Positions 45,360 to 53,905 of a DNA stretch of 64,000 nt are shown here, piece by piece. The position numbers and the translations under genes are program-made. How positions within the stretch are numbered: position 1 is the first letter of the stretch; each line of letters begins with the position of its first letter. Source of the stretch: Candidatus Zixiibacteriota bacterium (lineage in GTDB: Bacteria; Zixibacteria; MSB-5A5; GN15; FEB-12); assembly GCA_040756055.1 (NCBI GenBank), contig JBFLZR010000002.1, positions 212,411 through 276,410 on the forward strand, written 5' to 3'. The notes below the pieces were generated by a model. The model was not told where the DNA came from. It saw nothing but the letters and a program-made list of their open reading frames with translations, and made no database searches.

Positions 45360-46229
45360 TTACCTGTCCTCAACGTTCTCCAAAAATGTTGCCGGAAGCC
45401 TTTGCTCCGAAGGCATCTCGGGAGCAGCGGTGACCGGCGCAGTCAGAGCATCTGGAATAAAAGTGGCGACAAGATTCGTATAGTACAGTGTGGCGATTGT
45501 GACAGAGGAACTGCCGTCGCCAACCAGATAATATGTATAAGCGCCCGGCGTCACCGGTACGATCTTCTTTATGCAGAAATTATTGTAATGATACCCACTG
45601 GAAGTCTCGATCCTCGTGGTCAAGTAGGCTGATGACGTCCAGTCAATGGTCGAACTGGAAGCGTTGAGACTTACGACTATATTGTGTGAATAGCTAGTCG
45701 ATGAATACAACTCCATAAAACCGGATGCTTCCACAACGAGATAGCCGGGCTTTGTTACCTGAACACTGATACTGCCCAGAGACGCTGGCGAGGTTCCGAT
45801 ACTCGCCCACGAAATATACGTTGTGCGCACGGCCGGCGCATTTCCCACGCTCATCGAATACGGCGACGATGTTATCGCCTGACGAGGCATCATCTCCTCA
45901 TCCTCTTCCACCTGTATCCCCAAATATCTCACATTGCCATCAAACAGGCCCGGAGGAAACGGCTCCGTCCCCCCAAGTTCCACCGTAAATACACCCTGTT
46001 CATTTGGAATGACCGTCATGGTATCCGCCCACAATTCTGTCTCAATTGCCGCGTCTTCAGCGTCGTAGATTCTGAAAGTAACAAACGTGGCGCTCGAAAT
46101 CGGATTCAGCGCGTCATCCGTCAACTTCCCCTGATAAGTCATCGTCCCCGGCGCCTGAGCGAAAACTCCCGCCGCCATCAACACAAGTATAATGGCCGCA
46201 GCCAAACCAAATTTAACTGTCCGAAACAT
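45360..46229 (-). CDS. Exported surface protein of unknown function
   Basis: 289 residues from the ATG at 46229, which has AGGAGG upstream and starts right at the signal peptide (LAAAIILVLMAAGVFAQA); the open frame extends to 46361 but the extra part is Arg-rich and unlikely. The N-terminal domain TMTYQGKLTDDALNPISSATFVTFRIYD ... PNEQGVFTVELGG ... NVRYLGIQVEEDEEMMPRQAITSSPYSM is a module widespread in secreted proteins of uncultured bacteria, often linked to tail-fibre-like trimers. The C-terminal half is a beta-sandwich. Function unknown. Confidence 0.7.
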   Translation of the reverse strand: MFRTVKFGLAAAIILVLMAAGVFAQAPGTMTYQGKLTDDALNPISSATFVTFRIYDAEDAAIETELWADTMTVIPNEQGVFTVELGGTEPFPPGLFDGNVRYLGIQVEEDEEMMPRQAITSSPYSMSVGNAPAVRTTYISWASIGTSPASLGSISVQVTKPGYLVVEASGFMELYSSTSYSHNIVVSLNASSSTIDWTSSAYLTTRIETSSGYHYNNFCIKKIVPVTPGAYTYYLVGDGSSSVTIATLYYTNLVATFIPDALTAPVTAAPEMPSEQRLPATFLENVEDR

Positions 46230-46278
46230 CTCTTTTCCTCCTGGTTTATCCATTCTTCTCGTTTTTGCTTGTCTCACG

Positions 46279-46983
46279 TTAACGTTTGGCCGGCGGATCC
46301 GGGAAGTCCGGTAGCGTGTTGTCAGCCGGCTCCTCATCGCCACCGCCGCCGCCACCGGCAACCACTACGGCCGTCGCCACCAAACCAACCCCAAGACCAA
46401 TGGCCCACCACTGCTTGTACCATGGCCCCTTTTTCTTCTCCTGGGGCGTTATCACTGTCACCGGCGTCTCCTCGATCTGCTCCGTGGGAACTACTTCGGG
46501 AGTAGCCTCGGCTACCTCCTCGGCAACCTCTTCCTTAACCGCTCCCTCGACATCCTCCTGCTTGTCAACCAGCTCCTGCGCCTGCGCCATCATCGCCATA
46601 AACTCCGGCGATTTGATGTCCAGGTCACCGCGCCAGTTGCGAAACGCCTGAAATGCCGCCACGAACTGCTCGATCACCAAATTCTGCTTCTCCTCGTTGT
46701 TGCGGATCTTGGCGTAATACACCGATGCCAGAAGCACGTGCGCGTCAGCCTTGGCCTGAATATCCAGATCCTTCTGGGCTAAGAGCGCCTGAAGCTCCTG
46801 CTCGGCACAGTCGTAATTTGTAATACGGAAATTGTAACGGGCGTTTTCGATAGTAGGATTACTTTTATCGAAAGAACAATCGGTCGTCTGAGCCTGTACC
46901 ACCTGCGGTAATACCAGCGCTTGCATATAGACAATCAATGCCAGTATCACCACGGTTTTCAGTAAACCGGCTCGTTTGTACAT
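46279..46983 (-). CDS. Exported TPR-like protein with C-terminal membrane helix
   Basis: 234 residues. A signal peptide or anchor at about 10-32 (VILALIVYMQALVLPQVVQAQ), a helical TPR-like domain (NARYNFRITNYDCAEQELQALL, AHVLLASVYYAKI), a Glu/Val/Pro-rich linker, and a second membrane helix at about 194-213 followed by an acidic, Pro-rich tail. Such proteins often lie beside PEGA Ser/Thr kinases, as here (kinase gene 31 bases upstream), and may transmit a signal across the envelope. No family name can be given. Confidence 0.65.
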   Translation of the reverse strand: MYKRAGLLKTVVILALIVYMQALVLPQVVQAQTTDCSFDKSNPTIENARYNFRITNYDCAEQELQALLAQKDLDIQAKADAHVLLASVYYAKIRNNEEKQNLVIEQFVAAFQAFRNWRGDLDIKSPEFMAMMAQAQELVDKQEDVEGAVKEEVAEEVAEATPEVVPTEQIEETPVTVITPQEKKKGPWYKQWWAIGLGVGLVATAVVVAGGGGGGDEEPADNTLPDFPDPPAKR

Positions 46984-47014
46984 AATACCTCCTTAGATTG
47001 ATGTATTCTACTCC

Positions 47015-48721
47015 TTATTGTGACCAGTATATTAATAGCGGAACCACATTGCCGTTCGCGCCGGCAACCAGTTTAATTTCCCCCTTTGCGCCTTTGACCA
47101 CCTGCCGCTCTCCCCCACCGTAAGGAAACGCAACGCACGAATCTATCTTCGGACTCGTCCCAGCGTCGGTATTAATCGGAATCATTTCCGCCTGGAGCTT
47201 CCATTCACCCTCCAGACACATCAGATCGAAAACCGGGAACTGAGTATAGCGCCGCTCCTTACCATTAAGTCTGAACTCAACCAGATTCTGCTCCGATGGC
47301 GGGAAAAGCGCCAGCTGAAGACTCAATGTATCGGATCGCGCAAACTCCCTGTTCATTTCATAAGTGACACTCGTTGGCTCATCGCGCATCCTTATCGTCT
47401 TGCGAAGAATCGGATAATCTGAGTGTACAACCTCTACCGAATGCGAACCCGCCGCCGCTTCAAAAGCCTGCCCGGGCGTGCGCCTGCGACCATCCACGAA
47501 AAGCTCATTCACTCCCGAAGGAACAACACCCACCGTAAGCTCCGGATTCTTTACCACCACCGGAGCCACAGCCTGCTCGGACGGTTGTTCGGCCGGCCTT
47601 TCCACAGGCTTTTCTACCGGCTTCTCCGCCACCTCAACTTCAGGCTTTTGAACCACCGGCTTTTCCTCCACCACGACCGGCGGCCGGACTGGCTGTTCAA
47701 CCTGCTCCCCTGTCACAGACTCTGTCTCTGCCGGCTGCGTGGTCTGCTCCGAGGTCGCCGATGGAGAAAACTGACTGCCTATATAATCACGCCCGAAATA
47801 CGCGCCGGCGGCAATTGCCACCACCGCCACAGCGGCTATCAAAATCCCAACCTTCCCCTTTCTCGGCTTGATATAAACCTCTTTGAGCTCCGCCATGTCC
47901 GCCGCCATCTCATTGGCCGACTCGTAACGCGAACCCGGATCAGGATGCGTAGCCTTCCTGAGAATGTATTTCAACTGGGGAGACAGTCTCTCCGAATGAA
48001 TCCCCCCCCACTCCTGTAAACTCGGCGAGATCGGATTGCGATAAGGCATGGTATTGGTCGCGAAATTGAAAAGCGTCACCCCCATCTCATAAATATCGCT
48101 CAAAAACGGATTGTACGAACTCAGCCCCGTCTGACGTTCCGGGGCGGCAAACATCGGCGTTAACGCCTGGTAACCCGTCTTGGTGGCATCCCCGCCAATC
48201 TCCTTGGCAATTCCGAAATCTATCAGGTAAACATGACCCTTCTTATCGATCAGAATATTCGCCGGCTTGATGTCCCGGTGCGCCACCTTCTTCTCGTGCG
48301 CATAAGCAATAGCCTCCGTAACCGCTTTCGCCACCCGCAAAAACAGCTCCGCCGAAAACGGTCCCGACTCGCGAAGCATATGCGCCGCGTCCTTACCATC
48401 GATATACTGGATCACCAGCGCCCCTTCGGAGGGCAAATAGTCAATCACCCGGGAAATGTTGGGATGGTCGAGCATACACAAAATCTTCGCCTCCCGGTCA
48501 AACCGGTCACGGGCCTGCACCCGCTTGAAAAACTTGATTACCAGGCGCTGCTCGACAAGATTCAGATTATAGGCGTCATATACCTCACCAAACCCGCCAC
48601 CGCCTAAATACGAACGGATTTTGTACTTACCACCGATCTCCCAGCCAATAATACCAAGAGGATCGGCATTTATCGGCTCTCCAGAGTCGAACGATGGTTG
48701 CGTTTTGTCGTCTTCCGGCAT
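47015..48721 (-). CDS. Transmembrane Ser/Thr protein kinase with PEGA domain
   Basis: 568 residues from the ATG at 48721 (GGGAG in front; the frame runs on to 48766). Kinase domain about 30-285: GGGGFGEVYDA, VIKFFKR with the ATP-binding Lys, HRDIKPAN (148-155), DFGIAK, and APERQTG in the activation segment. Membrane helix about 290-309, then a Pro/Glu/Val repeat linker (KPEVEVAEKPVEKPVERP) and a PEGA-like domain (VVPSGVNELFVDGRRRTPG) plus a C-terminal sheet domain. It is the second such kinase in the window. It forms a set with the TPR-like and exported genes downstream. Targets unknown; T6SS control by such kinases exists elsewhere but is not shown here. Confidence 0.9.
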   Translation of the reverse strand: MPEDDKTQPSFDSGEPINADPLGIIGWEIGGKYKIRSYLGGGGFGEVYDAYNLNLVEQRLVIKFFKRVQARDRFDREAKILCMLDHPNISRVIDYLPSEGALVIQYIDGKDAAHMLRESGPFSAELFLRVAKAVTEAIAYAHEKKVAHRDIKPANILIDKKGHVYLIDFGIAKEIGGDATKTGYQALTPMFAAPERQTGLSSYNPFLSDIYEMGVTLFNFATNTMPYRNPISPSLQEWGGIHSERLSPQLKYILRKATHPDPGSRYESANEMAADMAELKEVYIKPRKGKVGILIAAVAVVAIAAGAYFGRDYIGSQFSPSATSEQTTQPAETESVTGEQVEQPVRPPVVVEEKPVVQKPEVEVAEKPVEKPVERPAEQPSEQAVAPVVVKNPELTVGVVPSGVNELFVDGRRRTPGQAFEAAAGSHSVEVVHSDYPILRKTIRMRDEPTSVTYEMNREFARSDTLSLQLALFPPSEQNLVEFRLNGKERRYTQFPVFDLMCLEGEWKLQAEMIPINTDAGTSPKIDSCVAFPYGGGERQVVKGAKGEIKLVAGANGNVVPLLIYWSQ

Positions 48722-49081
48722 CGCAATCTCCCTGCTACATCGCCCGCCATTGTGGCTTGAAGACAATTCTCTACACGATAAATCTGATTTTTGTCCTTCT
48801 AACGGCAGGCATCAACGCAAGCCCATACAGCATCAAAAAAGTACTAAATGTTCTATCTCTTAAGCAAGCAATAATTTCACTCGGCACCTTTCCCTAACCC
48901 TCTTACATTGAGAAAATTACGCTCCGTTGTATCCGGCCCGAATCTCCGCATGGGAACATCGGCGTAAGGGGATAATCACCCAAACAGGCATTCCCACCCA
49001 AAAAAACAGGCCCCGGATTCTAATCCAGAGCCTGCCGTTGTACCAAAATCTACCGGTCAACCGTTTGAGCGTTCAGACCAA
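48722..49081. other. Intergenic stretch with one terminator
   Basis: About 360 bases between two leftward genes. It holds the terminator at 49007-49034 and must hold the promoter of the Ser/Thr kinase gene. Short open frames are present but none has supporting signals. Confidence 0.6.
49007..49034 (-). terminator. Rho-independent terminator
   Basis: On the minus strand a 13-bp stem (CAGGCTCTGGATT / AATCCGGGGCCTG) pairs fully if two G-U pairs are allowed, and is followed directly by seven Ts. It lies 48 bases after the stop of the gene at 49082-49609 and ends its transcript. The tight two-base loop means the innermost pairs probably open. Confidence 0.85.
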
Positions 49082-49609
49082 TCAATACCCCAAACCCGCC
49101 TTCTGGCCCGGTTTGGGTTTTTCCGACATCTCTACCTTTCGCGCCATCATCGCCAGCTCCTCATTTGTCCGCTCTCCCCACTGTTGGAGCCGGGTGAGTA
49201 GTTTCGGATCTTCTGTCGTCGTCAGGCAAACCGAACCGCGCGATGTCATCACGCTCTCGTACTTCACCTTGCCGCTCTTCATGATCTGGCTCATCTCCGA
49301 ACACATGTTGCACAACATCACCTGCTCGCCACGCTCAAGTTTCTCCATAACCTTCGTCATCTTCTCACCGGCTTTGTTGTAAGAACTCAAATAAGCCGGC
49401 GCTACCGTCGATACGGACACAAGACCATTGGAAAGATTGTGATGTTCCCAGGTCATGTTGCGCATCAGGGCAGGATCCTGATCCATGATCGGCTTGCACA
49501 TTTCGCAGTTCTTCAGGTCCATCCAGGCTTCTTCACCGGACAAGACCACCACATAACTGGCCAAAAAGACCACTGGCAATAGCAAAACGCCCACTAAGGT
49601 CTTCTTCAT
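49082..49609 (-). CDS. Exported protein with two CxxC motifs
   Basis: 175 residues, not recognised. A signal peptide or anchor (about 1-24, TLVGVLLLPVVFLASYVVVLSG) is followed by CEMC (about 35-38) and CNMC (about 100-103), a Met-rich helical region (MEKLERGEQVMLCNMCSEMSQIMKSG), and a Lys/Pro-rich tail. Paired Cys and many Met residues suggest binding of a soft metal such as copper, or a redox role, in the periplasm. AAAGGAG lies before the ATG. It is followed by a clear terminator, so it is the last gene of its transcript. Confidence 0.7.
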   Translation of the reverse strand: MKKTLVGVLLLPVVFLASYVVVLSGEEAWMDLKNCEMCKPIMDQDPALMRNMTWEHHNLSNGLVSVSTVAPAYLSSYNKAGEKMTKVMEKLERGEQVMLCNMCSEMSQIMKSGKVKYESVMTSRGSVCLTTTEDPKLLTRLQQWGERTNEELAMMARKVEMSEKPKPGQKAGLGY

Positions 49610-49776
49610 AACTGATCTCCTTTGATGAGTTTCGCCCGGATATTCGAGACTTGATGCACACGAGTACTTTCGTATACAACCCTACAACCCCTGCAACAAT
49701 TCCCCGATACCCCAAAGTTCCAGCAATGCGGATATTTTATGTCCTCTTTTACTTTCACCCGATGATACCGGGCCAT
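49606..49776 (-). CDS. Possible small cysteine-rich protein (56 residues)
   Basis: Short frame opening with MARYHRVKVKEDI and containing a Cys cluster (HCWNFG, then GNCCRGC). Its stop overlaps the next start as ATGA, which suggests coupling to the CxxC protein downstream. Against it: the ribosome site is weak and no homologous family is recognised. It may be a zinc-ribbon-like peptide or a chance frame. Beyond it, 49777-49965 holds only the diverging promoters. Confidence 0.3.
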   Translation of the reverse strand: MARYHRVKVKEDIKYPHCWNFGVSGNCCRGCRVVYESTRVHQVSNIRAKLIKGDQL

Positions 49777-49965
49777 CAGCGGATACCAACCTATTATTCC
49801 ACAACAACTAACCCCCTCCGGCCCCCGCCAGAGCCCGAAGGCCCACTCCGCCGGGTACACTCGGCTCTTGTTTCCGAATACTGTTTACCATATAATATGA
49901 CCGTCAATAAACATTGAATATACCCGGCTATCTGTGCCACCAGCTTAGATCTCGGGAGGTATCCG

Positions 49966-50532
49966 ATGAAAAAATCTCTGGGCGCCAAAACGCTCATCTA
50001 TCCGACGCCCGTGTGGGTCGTTGGCACCTACGACAAAGAAGGCAAACCAAATGCCATGACTGCGGCATGGGGCGGCGTATGTTGCTCCAAACCGCCATGC
50101 GTGGGCGTCTCCCTGCGCAAAGCCACCTACAGCTATGGCAACATCGTCGAGCGCAAAGCCTTCACCATAAGCGTACCGTCTGATTCCCACGTCCGTGAGG
50201 CCGACTATTTCGGCATCGCCTCCGGACGCGACACCGACAAATTCTCCGTGCTCGGCCTGACAGCGGTACGGAGTGAACTGGTCGATGCTCCCTATGTCGA
50301 AGAGTTCCCGCTCGTGCTCGAGTGCAAACTGCTCCACTCAATCGAGATCGGCCTGCACACACAATTTATCGGTGAGATTATCGATGTAAAAGCTGAGGAA
50401 AATGTCATGGCCAAAGGCGGTCTGCCGGATATGCTCAAAGTCCGGCCGATCATCTACGCCCCGACCGTTCAAAAATACTACGGCGTGGGGAAAGCCCTCG
50501 GCAAAGGCTACTCCATCGGCAAAGACTTCTGA
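49966..50532 (+). CDS. Flavin reductase-like FMN-binding protein
   Basis: 188 residues, cytoplasmic. The start [31 protein letters not shown] and the segment [18 protein letters not shown] are typical of the flavin-reductase-like split-barrel family, which binds FMN; many anaerobe members reduce metals, O2-derived species or act as electron carriers. FTISVPSD and the C-terminal [18 protein letters not shown] also fit. Good GGAGG site. It is a single-gene unit between diverging and converging neighbours, so the substrate cannot be inferred. Confidence 0.88.
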   Translation: MKKSLGAKTLIYPTPVWVVGTYDKEGKPNAMTAAWGGVCCSKPPCVGVSLRKATYSYGNIVERKAFTISVPSDSHVREADYFGIASGRDTDKFSVLGLTAVRSELVDAPYVEEFPLVLECKLLHSIEIGLHTQFIGEIIDVKAEENVMAKGGLPDMLKVRPIIYAPTVQKYYGVGKALGKGYSIGKDF

Positions 50533-50589
50533 CCAGGGCAGTCAGCCGTCTCAGCTCTCCGATAGCAGTTCGGCTTCTTGCGACACCGG

Positions 50590-51867
50590 CTATCGCGCCG
50601 CCGTAAACTTCTCCAAAATCTCCGGCACCGCGTCCTTGTGCACGGCGAATTCCATCATCTTTAACCGCACATAATCATCACGGTAAAACATATAACCGTC
50701 GAATTTCCCCCAGTACCCCCGCGATGATGACTCCTTAACCAAATACCAGTCCCGTCCATCAAAATTCGCATACCCAACTATGTGAATGCCGTGATCATCG
50801 GTCGTCGTCTCGTTGTACATCCGGTATTCCCGTGAATGCTGATTTATAAACTCCTGCGGAATATCGAAATCCGGCACGACAGCCACATCATCCTCTCCAT
50901 TGAGCCCCGCCTCGGAAATATCCCCGCCAATCGCCGTCGTGTACCCCTTCCGAATCGCCCCCTTAAGCGCCGCGTACCATTCGTCCAGAGGAATATTGTA
51001 ATAACTGCTGTCATACCACCAGTTGTCAGGAACATCAAACGAACCCCGCGTGTAAAACGGAATCTGCAGCGTCGACATAATCGCCACATAATCATCCGGA
51101 TTGATCTTCAACACACCATCCAGAAATCCCTTCGGCGTATATGTCGCTCCCTCATACTCAAAAGACACCGGCGGTTCGCCCAGATGACGATTCAAAATCT
51201 GCTTCACCGAATTGACAACAAGCGACTCGTCCCACAAACCTTTTTCCTTCACGAATCCGAGATACTCGCGAATCTGACGATCAAGCTCCTCGTGATCATG
51301 GCGCGGATCATCGATATACCCCCGATAAACCTCCACCGGCACCGCCCCGTAAGTCTTCATCGTCCGAAACACTCCGTTGGTCTCCGAGCCGGGCGAGGTC
51401 GATGACTTCCCCCTCTCCGCTACGAACCGTCGCGCCTTCTCCACCCACTCCCAGTAAACCGTGTACATCTCCGACAACTTCACCTTGATACCGTTTATGC
51501 GATAGACCTCTGTCTCCAGAAACGATGTTCCCGAAAACGACCAGCAGGTGCCGGTCCAGTACTGACGTACCGGCGGGAAATGAAAATAACTCTCGAATGC
51601 CTCAGGCGACTGCGGCCTGACAATATTCGACAAATCACACTTGATCCACTTCTCGTTGTCGCGCTCGAAATCCTTCAGGGCCTCCTGACGGTCCTTTACC
51701 AGATCCGTCAGACTGTCTCTGACTTCATCACGGACCTCGTGTAACTTCCTGAGTTCCTCGTTCGCCGGGTCACGATACTCGGGCACATACCTGATTGTGT
51801 CCGTCTGCGCCGCCACCCCTCCCGCGAACATCATCACCATCGTCATACAAACCAGCATCCTCGACAT
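50590..51867 (-). CDS. Exported C1B-like cysteine peptidase
   Basis: 425 residues from the ATG at 51867, which has AAGGAG 7 bases upstream (the frame reaches a TTG at 51891). Signal peptide MSRMLVCMTMVMMFAGGVAAQ. The papain fold is seen in RQYWTGTCWSFSGTS with catalytic Cys108 and the oxyanion Gln 6 residues before, and in DDHGIHIVGYANFDG with catalytic His359. The usual third motif K-N-S-W-G reads K-E-S-S-S (Glu379), so the orienting Asn is replaced. The long insertions fit bleomycin-hydrolase-like C1B peptidases. It follows a decayed C69 dipeptidase gene on the same strand, so the pair may once have been a peptide-degrading operon. Confidence 0.82.
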   Translation of the reverse strand: MSRMLVCMTMVMMFAGGVAAQTDTIRYVPEYRDPANEELRKLHEVRDEVRDSLTDLVKDRQEALKDFERDNEKWIKCDLSNIVRPQSPEAFESYFHFPPVRQYWTGTCWSFSGTSFLETEVYRINGIKVKLSEMYTVYWEWVEKARRFVAERGKSSTSPGSETNGVFRTMKTYGAVPVEVYRGYIDDPRHDHEELDRQIREYLGFVKEKGLWDESLVVNSVKQILNRHLGEPPVSFEYEGATYTPKGFLDGVLKINPDDYVAIMSTLQIPFYTRGSFDVPDNWWYDSSYYNIPLDEWYAALKGAIRKGYTTAIGGDISEAGLNGEDDVAVVPDFDIPQEFINQHSREYRMYNETTTDDHGIHIVGYANFDGRDWYLVKESSSRGYWGKFDGYMFYRDDYVRLKMMEFAVHKDAVPEILEKFTAAR

Positions 51868-51887
51868 ATTCACCATCTCCTTCGCTT

Positions 51888-52340
51888 TCAATCAACCAGC
51901 TTCCAATCGACACTCGATGAATCAGCCGGCGCCAGACGAAATTTCCCCGGTCCCGATTTCAACACCTCGCGATACCATCCCTCGGGATAACCGCTGTCCT
52001 GCGCCCGTGCGTTCTCATCCTTCACATATCCGTCATTGTATTTCGTTATCAAATGCTCCGCAAGCCCCCGCCACCGCTCGACCACCTGTTCACCGAGCTT
52101 CACACAGTACTCGGTCAAAAATACCTTCGCCGTTCCACGTCACACCCCCGATAGGATTCGGCAGCCACGCTCTCGACTGCGACACGAACGAAAAACCGGA
52201 CCACACGTGTAAGTTATCATCGTCGAACCATCTGCCGATGCCCCTCTGGTCACCAGCAAACTCGAGCATGCGTTTACATGAAAAAAAGATGGAACGGCCG
52301 CCACTACCCCGAAGACGACCACAGCGCTGCGCTTCGTCAT
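51888..52340 (-). pseudogene. Remnant of a C69-family dipeptidase gene
   Basis: Three blocks of a C69 (PepD-like) dipeptidase lie in order but in three different frames. First, from the ATG at 52340, a signal peptide ending before ACSSLLVTRGASADGSTMITY, in which Cys would be the N-terminal nucleophile. Next, in another frame, SFVSQSRAWLPNPIGGVTW, typical of the C-terminal half. Last, in a third frame, LTEYCVKLGEQVVERW to the end (GYPEGWYREVLKSG). The family has about 500-560 residues; fewer than 160 remain, so two large internal deletions must have occurred. No functional product is possible. Confidence 0.8.
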
Positions 52341-52483
52341 ATACCCAACCTTTCGTATGTCTGTGATGCCAATAGACAATTCTACAAAAAATCACGCCCG
52401 GACACAACAAAAACCACACGTCTAAACCTTGCTCCCCAAACACTCCCGCCTTAAATTTACCGCATGCCAGACCGGAGTCACTC

Positions 52484-53809
52484 ATGAACCTTATCCATCT
52501 GCTCTACCTCAGCACCGGCGCGATCGTCGCCGTACTTCTCGAACTGTTCGTCCTGACATCCCTCCGCGAAGAACAACTGCGCGCCGCCGTGCTGTCTTCC
52601 ACAGCCTTCATCCTTTTTGCTCTCCTCTGGTTCGGAACCTACTTCATCATCCACCCACCCGACTTCATTCTCATCTCCGGCCCGGTTATAATCGCTGTCT
52701 GCCTTTTGCTTTTCTACCTTCCCCTCGGCTCAGGGAAAAAGCTGCACATCGGCAAACAGGAGAGGCGCGTCGATGAGCGCGATGTCATCTTCTCCCGCGA
52801 AGAATACACCCCCGGCTCCGACAAGTACGAACAATATTACTCCACGCGGCCGGAGTACAAAGATATTGACGATCGCATGCGAAAACTCCCCGAACTGCTC
52901 GCCCCCGGCGGCAAATACTATCACCCGCAGCGCTCGCCCTACACCGATGCTGTCTTCGAAACCATTCGTTCCCTGACGACCAAGGTCGATGGCGACATCT
53001 CACCGAACCAAATCACCCTCGACGCCGACTCCACCACCCGACTGATAAAAGAGGTCGTTCTGGCCGCCGGAGCATCTGAGGTGGGGATCGCCAGACTCAA
53101 CCCGATGTATGTTTATTCTCACGTTGGGCGCGGCCCCGAAAAATGGGGACAGCCCATCGAAAACAACCACAGGTTCGCGATCGTCTTTACCCTTGAAATG
53201 GATTATGAACAGGTCAGCGATGCTCCTCGGCTCGGCATCACCGAAGAATCGGCCCTCCAGTATCTCCGCGGCGCCCAGATATCAATCGCTCTTGCCAGAT
53301 ACATACGCAGCCTCGGCTATCCGGCCAGGGCACACATTTCCGGAAGCAACTACCAGATCATGCTCCCGCCGGTGGCGCACGATGCCGGCCTGGGCGAACT
53401 GGGACGAATCGGCTACCTCATCTCCCCAAAATATGGTCCCCGTATCCGCCTCGGAGCCGTGACCACCGATCTGCCGCTTACACCCGATCGGCCGATTTCA
53501 TTCGGAGTCCAGAACTTCTGCGAAAAATGCCTCAAGTGCGCCGCCAATTGCCCATCTGCGGCAATTCCATCCGACAACAAGACAAGCATACGCGGCGTGG
53601 ATAAATGGCAACTTGATATAGAAAAGTGCCTCCACTACTGGCGTGCCATCGGCACCGATTGCGGCCTGTGCATGAAAGTCTGCCCCTACAGCCATCCCCC
53701 GACCTTCGTCCACAACCTCGTCCGCTATGGTATCCGCCGCTCGCCTTTCGCTCGCACCCTCTCCGTGTGGGGCGATAACCTGCTCTACGGCAAAAAAATC
53801 CGCTACTGA
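52484..53809 (+). CDS. Membrane-anchored reductive-dehalogenase-like iron-sulfur protein
   Basis: 441 residues: three N-terminal membrane helices (about 5-25, 36-55, 61-82), then a cytoplasmic domain of the RdhA/QueG type with GELGRIGYLISPKYGPRIRLGAVTTDLPL, and two 4Fe-4S motifs, Cys346-x2-Cys349-x2-Cys352-x3-Cys356 and Cys382...Cys393-x2-Cys396-x3-Cys400-Pro. RdhA and QueG proteins bind a corrinoid in the domain before the ferredoxin part. No Tat signal is present, unlike respiratory dehalogenases. Its place at the head of a corrinoid methyltransferase cluster suggests a role in reducing Co(II) corrinoid, that is, an activase; this is inference. GGAG lies 8 bases before the ATG. Confidence 0.8.
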   Translation: MNLIHLLYLSTGAIVAVLLELFVLTSLREEQLRAAVLSSTAFILFALLWFGTYFIIHPPDFILISGPVIIAVCLLLFYLPLGSGKKLHIGKQERRVDERDVIFSREEYTPGSDKYEQYYSTRPEYKDIDDRMRKLPELLAPGGKYYHPQRSPYTDAVFETIRSLTTKVDGDISPNQITLDADSTTRLIKEVVLAAGASEVGIARLNPMYVYSHVGRGPEKWGQPIENNHRFAIVFTLEMDYEQVSDAPRLGITEESALQYLRGAQISIALARYIRSLGYPARAHISGSNYQIMLPPVAHDAGLGELGRIGYLISPKYGPRIRLGAVTTDLPLTPDRPISFGVQNFCEKCLKCAANCPSAAIPSDNKTSIRGVDKWQLDIEKCLHYWRAIGTDCGLCMKVCPYSHPPTFVHNLVRYGIRRSPFARTLSVWGDNLLYGKKIRY

Positions 53810-53866
53810 AAACCGCCAGAATTTAGTTGATACCGCACAGCGGGAATCTTAGCTTATATCTTAGCC

Positions 53867-53882
53867 GGGGGAACCTTCCCCC
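53867..53882 (+). other. GC-rich hairpin before the MttB-like gene
   Basis: GGGGGAA / TTCCCCC inverted repeat with almost no loop, 24 bases before the GTG start of the MttB-like gene and close to its ribosome site. It could stop read-through or shape translation. No T-run follows. The spacer is too short for a cobalamin or SAM riboswitch. Confidence 0.3.
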
Positions 53883-53905
53883 TCCGAGGCGAAAGGAGTA
53901 GCCCT

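Noticed and set aside
52380-53905. Cobalamin or SAM riboswitch for the methyltransferase cluster
   Set aside because: The spacers before 52484 and 53906 are about 100 bases or less and show no B12 box or SAM-type core; only a short GC hairpin is present.
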